Both the position numbers and the translations under genes were made by a program. Below, piece by piece: positions 61,253-64,000 of a DNA stretch of 64,000 nucleotides. The stretch's first letter is position 1, and the number at the start of each line of letters is the position of its first letter. A model generated the notes under the pieces. That model searched no databases. It had not been told where the DNA came from and saw only the letters and a program-made list of their open reading frames with translations. This DNA comes from Pseudomonas syringae (lineage in GTDB: Bacteria; Pseudomonadota; Gammaproteobacteria; Pseudomonadales; Pseudomonadaceae), in the NCBI RefSeq assembly GCF_023278085.1, contig NZ_CP066265.1:4110001-4174000 (forward strand), given 5' to 3'.

Positions 61253-62029
61253 TCCAAACGACTGGTTTCAAAGCCACTAATGACAACATAGTGACGCCAG
61301 AGAAACGTCAAAATAAAACCGTCATGTTCTCCGCGCCTTTCCTCTCAAAAAATATTCAATTTTTTTAAGTAGTGGCCTTTTGGTTACTGGATACAGTAGC
61401 ACTTTCATATTAATCTGTACGTAAGCCCCGTACTATAAGGCTTTCATGAAAACCCCCCTGATTAGGCGCTGCCCTTTGTCACAGCCTTGACACATCAAAA
61501 ACGGTAAATCAGGACGAGCGGCCCGGAACTAAATACGATTTCAGGCGCTCCTACATCCCGTAACAATTCAGGCTCAACGTGTAAGAGATCACTTACAGGT
61601 TGCCTGGACGCACGGGAAGTACCGACACGGAAGCTTGATCAATATGACCAGGTGTCAGGTATCAGAACTAAGATCACATCACTAGTTGATGTTGGTAGAC
61701 GGACGAAGCGCCGACAGGTGCGATGCGCAGGATTCGACAAGGACAGCCACCGCTCTACGCTGAGGCTTTCCGACCGAGGTCCGCCATCGATCGTCAGACA
61801 AGGAGTGGTTTACTACATCCAAGGAGAGCAGGGCCCTGCCCGCCGGACAGGTCACTTGCCGCTTGCACTTAGTGTCATTTGAGTTCGCCTCGTTTATTTA
61901 GGCACTCACTCATTAAATATGCCTGTGTTAGTTAGACGGCTTTGTTAGCCGCCTGTACTGACGCGTGACATCTGCTGGCCAAAATTAATATCCAGCCAAT
62001 TTATGGCGTGAAAAATCGAGGAGAATACG
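61253..62029 (+). promoter_or_regulatory. Long upstream region and leader of algD
   Basis: About 780 bp without a convincing gene. algD promoters are known to depend on the sigma factor AlgT/AlgU (GAACTT-N16/17-TCTGA type) and AlgR, with a long leader. Candidate -35/-10 pairs: GAACTA at 61526-61531 with TCCTA 17 bases on, and GAACTA at 61665-61670 with TGATG 16 bases on. GACGAGCGG at 61513-61521 is one mismatch from the reverse complement of the AlgR box CCGTTCGTC. None is certain. Confidence 0.5.
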
Positions 62030-63346
62030 ATGCGTATCAGCATATTTGGTTTGGGTTATGTCGGTGCCGTCTGTGCCGGTTGCCTTTCTGCACGTGGTCA
62101 CGACGTAGTGGGTGTGGATATCTCCAGCACCAAGATCGACCTGATCAATAACGGCAAGTCGCCTATCGTTGAACCAGGCCTGGAAGAACTGCTGCAAAAA
62201 GGTCTTGCCACCGGCAAACTGCGCGGCACTACTGACTTCGCTGAAGCCATTCGCGCCACTGACCTGTCGATGATCTGCGTCGGCACGCCGAGCAAGAAAA
62301 ACGGCGATCTGGAACTCGATTACATCGAATCCGTGTGCCGTGAAATCGGTTATGTCCTGCGCGACAAAGCCACCCGCCACACGATCGTTGTTCGCAGTAC
62401 TGTTCTGCCGGGCACTGTCGCCAACGTGGTGATCCCGATCCTGGAAGACTGCTCTGGCAAGAAAGCCGGTGTTGATTTCGGCGTTGCGGTAAACCCTGAG
62501 TTCCTGCGTGAAAGCACCGCGATCAAAGACTACGACCTGCCACCGATGACGGTGATCGGCGAGTTCGACAAAGCATCGGGTGACGTTCTGCAATCGCTGT
62601 ACGAAGAACTCGACGCACCGATCATCCGCAAGGACATCGCTGTTGCCGAAATGATCAAGTACACCTGCAACGTATGGCACGCCACCAAAGTGACCTTCGC
62701 CAACGAAATCGGCAACATCGCCAAAGCAGTCGGCGTCGATGGTCGTGAAGTGATGGACGTTGTCTGCCAGGACAAGGCACTGAACCTGTCCCAGTACTAC
62801 ATGCGCCCTGGCTTCGCCTTCGGTGGCTCCTGCCTGCCGAAAGATGTCCGCGCCCTGACCTACCGCGCCGGCAGCCTGGACGTTGAAGCTCCCCTGCTCA
62901 ACTCCCTGATGCGCAGTAACACGTCGCAGGTACAGAACGCGTTCGACATGGTTGCCAGCTACGACACCCGCAAGGTTGCACTGCTGGGCCTGAGCTTCAA
63001 GGCCGGCACTGACGATTTGCGCGAAAGCCCGCTGGTAGAGCTGGCCGAAATGCTGATCGGTAAAGGCTTCGAACTGAGCATCTTCGACAGCAACGTTGAA
63101 TATGCCCGCGTTCACGGTGCCAACAAGGAATACATCGAATCGAAGATTCCGCACGTTTCGTCGCTGCTGAACTCCGACTTCGACCAAGTCATCGACAACT
63201 CCGACGTGATCATTCTGGGTAACCGCGACGAGCGTTTCCGCGCCCTCGCCAACAAGACCCCGGAAGGCAAGCGCGTCATCGACCTGGTGGGCTTCATGAC
63301 CAATGCCACCACCGAAGACGGTCGTGCCGAAGGTATCTGCTGGTAA
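62030..63346 (+). CDS. algD: GDP-mannose 6-dehydrogenase
   Basis: 438 aa, the first and committed enzyme of alginate synthesis: GDP-mannose is oxidised with two NAD to GDP-mannuronate. N-terminal Rossmann motif SIFGLGYVGAVCAGCLSARGH; catalytic Cys268 in FGGSCLPKD; C-terminal UDPG/MGDP binding domain (LLGLSFKAGTDDLRESP). GAGGAG sits 7 bases before the ATG. First gene of the alginate operon, followed by alg8 after 100 bp. Confidence 0.98.
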   Translation: MRISIFGLGYVGAVCAGCLSARGHDVVGVDISSTKIDLINNGKSPIVEPGLEELLQKGLATGKLRGTTDFAEAIRATDLSMICVGTPSKKNGDLELDYIESVCREIGYVLRDKATRHTIVVRSTVLPGTVANVVIPILEDCSGKKAGVDFGVAVNPEFLRESTAIKDYDLPPMTVIGEFDKASGDVLQSLYEELDAPIIRKDIAVAEMIKYTCNVWHATKVTFANEIGNIAKAVGVDGREVMDVVCQDKALNLSQYYMRPGFAFGGSCLPKDVRALTYRAGSLDVEAPLLNSLMRSNTSQVQNAFDMVASYDTRKVALLGLSFKAGTDDLRESPLVELAEMLIGKGFELSIFDSNVEYARVHGANKEYIESKIPHVSSLLNSDFDQVIDNSDVIILGNRDERFRALANKTPEGKRVIDLVGFMTNATTEDGRAEGICW

Positions 63347-63349
63347 ATC

Positions 63350-63432
63350 AGCCGCAAGCCACAAGCGCCAAGCTCCAGGCCACAAGCTCAAGCCAACTGC
63401 TTGCAGCCTGGGGCTTGAGGCTTGCAACTGAC
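63350..63432. repeat. CAAGC-type short repeats between algD and alg8
   Basis: Imperfect CCACAAGC/CAAGCTC/GCTTGCAG pieces, partly inverted, similar to the heptad repeats at 35.2 and 56.6 kb. Confidence 0.5.
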
Positions 63433-63446
63433 TTAGGGATACGATT

Positions 63447-64000
63447 ATGCAGAGGCTCAAGCACGGCCTGCTTCAGGCCGCCGGTTGGCTGTTCTATCTG
63501 AGTTTATTGATGGGCCTTGCTGCCGCATTGCCCACGAGTATCTTCGACTCGCAGTCGAAGAACTTTATTTTCCTGATTGGTGCCGTCGGTATCTGGCGCT
63601 ACTCGATGGGAATCACGCACTTCGTGCGCGGGATGATTTTCCTGTACATCGTTTACCCGCACTTGCGCCGCAAGGTTCGCAAGCTGGGCAGCGCTGCAGA
63701 TCCGTCCCATGTGTTTCTGATGGTCACCAGCTTTCGTATCGATGCGTTGACCACTGCACAGGTCTACAACTCGGTCATCCGCGAAGCGATCGACTGCGGT
63801 CTGCCGACCACCATCGTCTGCTCGCTGGTAGAAATGTCCGATGAGCTGCTGGTCAAGAGCATGTGGGCGAAGTTCAACCCGCCAGAACGCGTCAAGCTCG
63901 ACTTCGTGCGTATTCCGGGCACCGGCAAGCGCGATGGCCTGGCCTACGGCTTCCGCGCCATTTCGCGTCACTTGCCCGACAGCCGCGCAGTGGTTGCGGT
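63447..64000 (+). CDS. alg8: Alginate polymerase glycosyltransferase Alg8, 5' part
   Basis: About 184 codons before the window ends; no stop within. The start [20 protein letters not shown], the two N-terminal helices and the block [28 protein letters not shown] and [25 protein letters not shown] match Alg8 closely. Alg8 is the inner-membrane GT2 enzyme that polymerises mannuronate, working with Alg44 and c-di-GMP. The catalytic Asp motifs lie beyond the edge. AGGG stands before the ATG. Confidence 0.95.
   Translation, partial: MQRLKHGLLQAAGWLFYLSLLMGLAAALPTSIFDSQSKNFIFLIGAVGIWRYSMGITHFVRGMIFLYIVYPHLRRKVRKLGSAADPSHVFLMVTSFRIDALTTAQVYNSVIREAIDCGLPTTIVCSLVEMSDELLVKSMWAKFNPPERVKLDFVRIPGTGKRDGLAYGFRAISRHLPDSRAVVA

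Overview
The window looks like chromosomal DNA of a Pseudomonas, most likely of the P. syringae group. It ends in the start of the alginate operon (algD, alg8). It carries the pseudomonad gene orders lptG-lptF/pepA-holC-valS and estB-like esterase/rhlB, and its gaps hold the palindromic 'GTAGGAGCGAA...TTCGCGAA' type repeats usual in this genus. Coding density is high and most genes are housekeeping.

Layout. 1-5.1 kb: the 3' end of a TyrR-like sigma-54 activator, then a signalling trio (PAS-PAS histidine kinase, DivK-like receiver, REC-PAS-GGDEF-EAL protein with a degenerate GGDEF motif). 5.1-23.3 kb: an accessory locus that looks like a secretion system for a giant adhesin. It has a soluble HlyD adaptor, a GAF-fused HlyD adaptor, an M50 metalloprotease fused to a HlyD domain, a GNAT enzyme, a DUF6916 protein and a tail-collar protein on the opposite strand, a sulfotransferase, an about 9.7-kb DUF4347/Ig-repeat adhesin gene with two compensating frameshifts, and a TolC-like lipoprotein. 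No ABC ATPase is present. 23.3-28.1 kb: glycine cleavage operon gcvH-gcvP-gcvT behind a sigma-54 promoter and three TyrR-type operator-like sites. 28.5-30.1 kb: a cold-shock gene followed by an IS3-family element placed between it and a second terminator.

30.2-41.6 kb: lptG-lptF (minus) divergent from pepA-holC-(unknown)-valS-rlmF, then hupN (minus), the nucleoid gene yejK/ndpA and a membrane-anchored glutaredoxin. 41.6-46.3 kb: GST-like, GIY-YIG, NTF2-like, HxlR regulator/NmrA reductase pair and an MFS transporter. 46.4-50.6 kb: the aapJQMP amino-acid ABC importer. 51.1-53.3 kb: esterase and rhlB, the latter with a one-base poly-C frameshift. 53.4-56.5 kb: a CsgG/DUF4810/DUF799 lipoprotein operon and moaC-moaD-moaE. 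56.6-57.3 kb: three copies of an about 230-bp repeat. 57.4-61.2 kb: PhoH-like ATPase, a degenerate NodB-type protein and yaaA. 61.2-64 kb: the long algD leader, algD and the 5' part of alg8.

Working together: the TyrR-like activator at the left edge is a candidate regulator of the gcv operon 23 kb away. The c-di-GMP module lies 57 bp upstream of the secretion genes and may control the adhesin. Alginate genes at the right edge add a second surface/biofilm function. Gene calls rest on motif recognition by eye; no database search was run.
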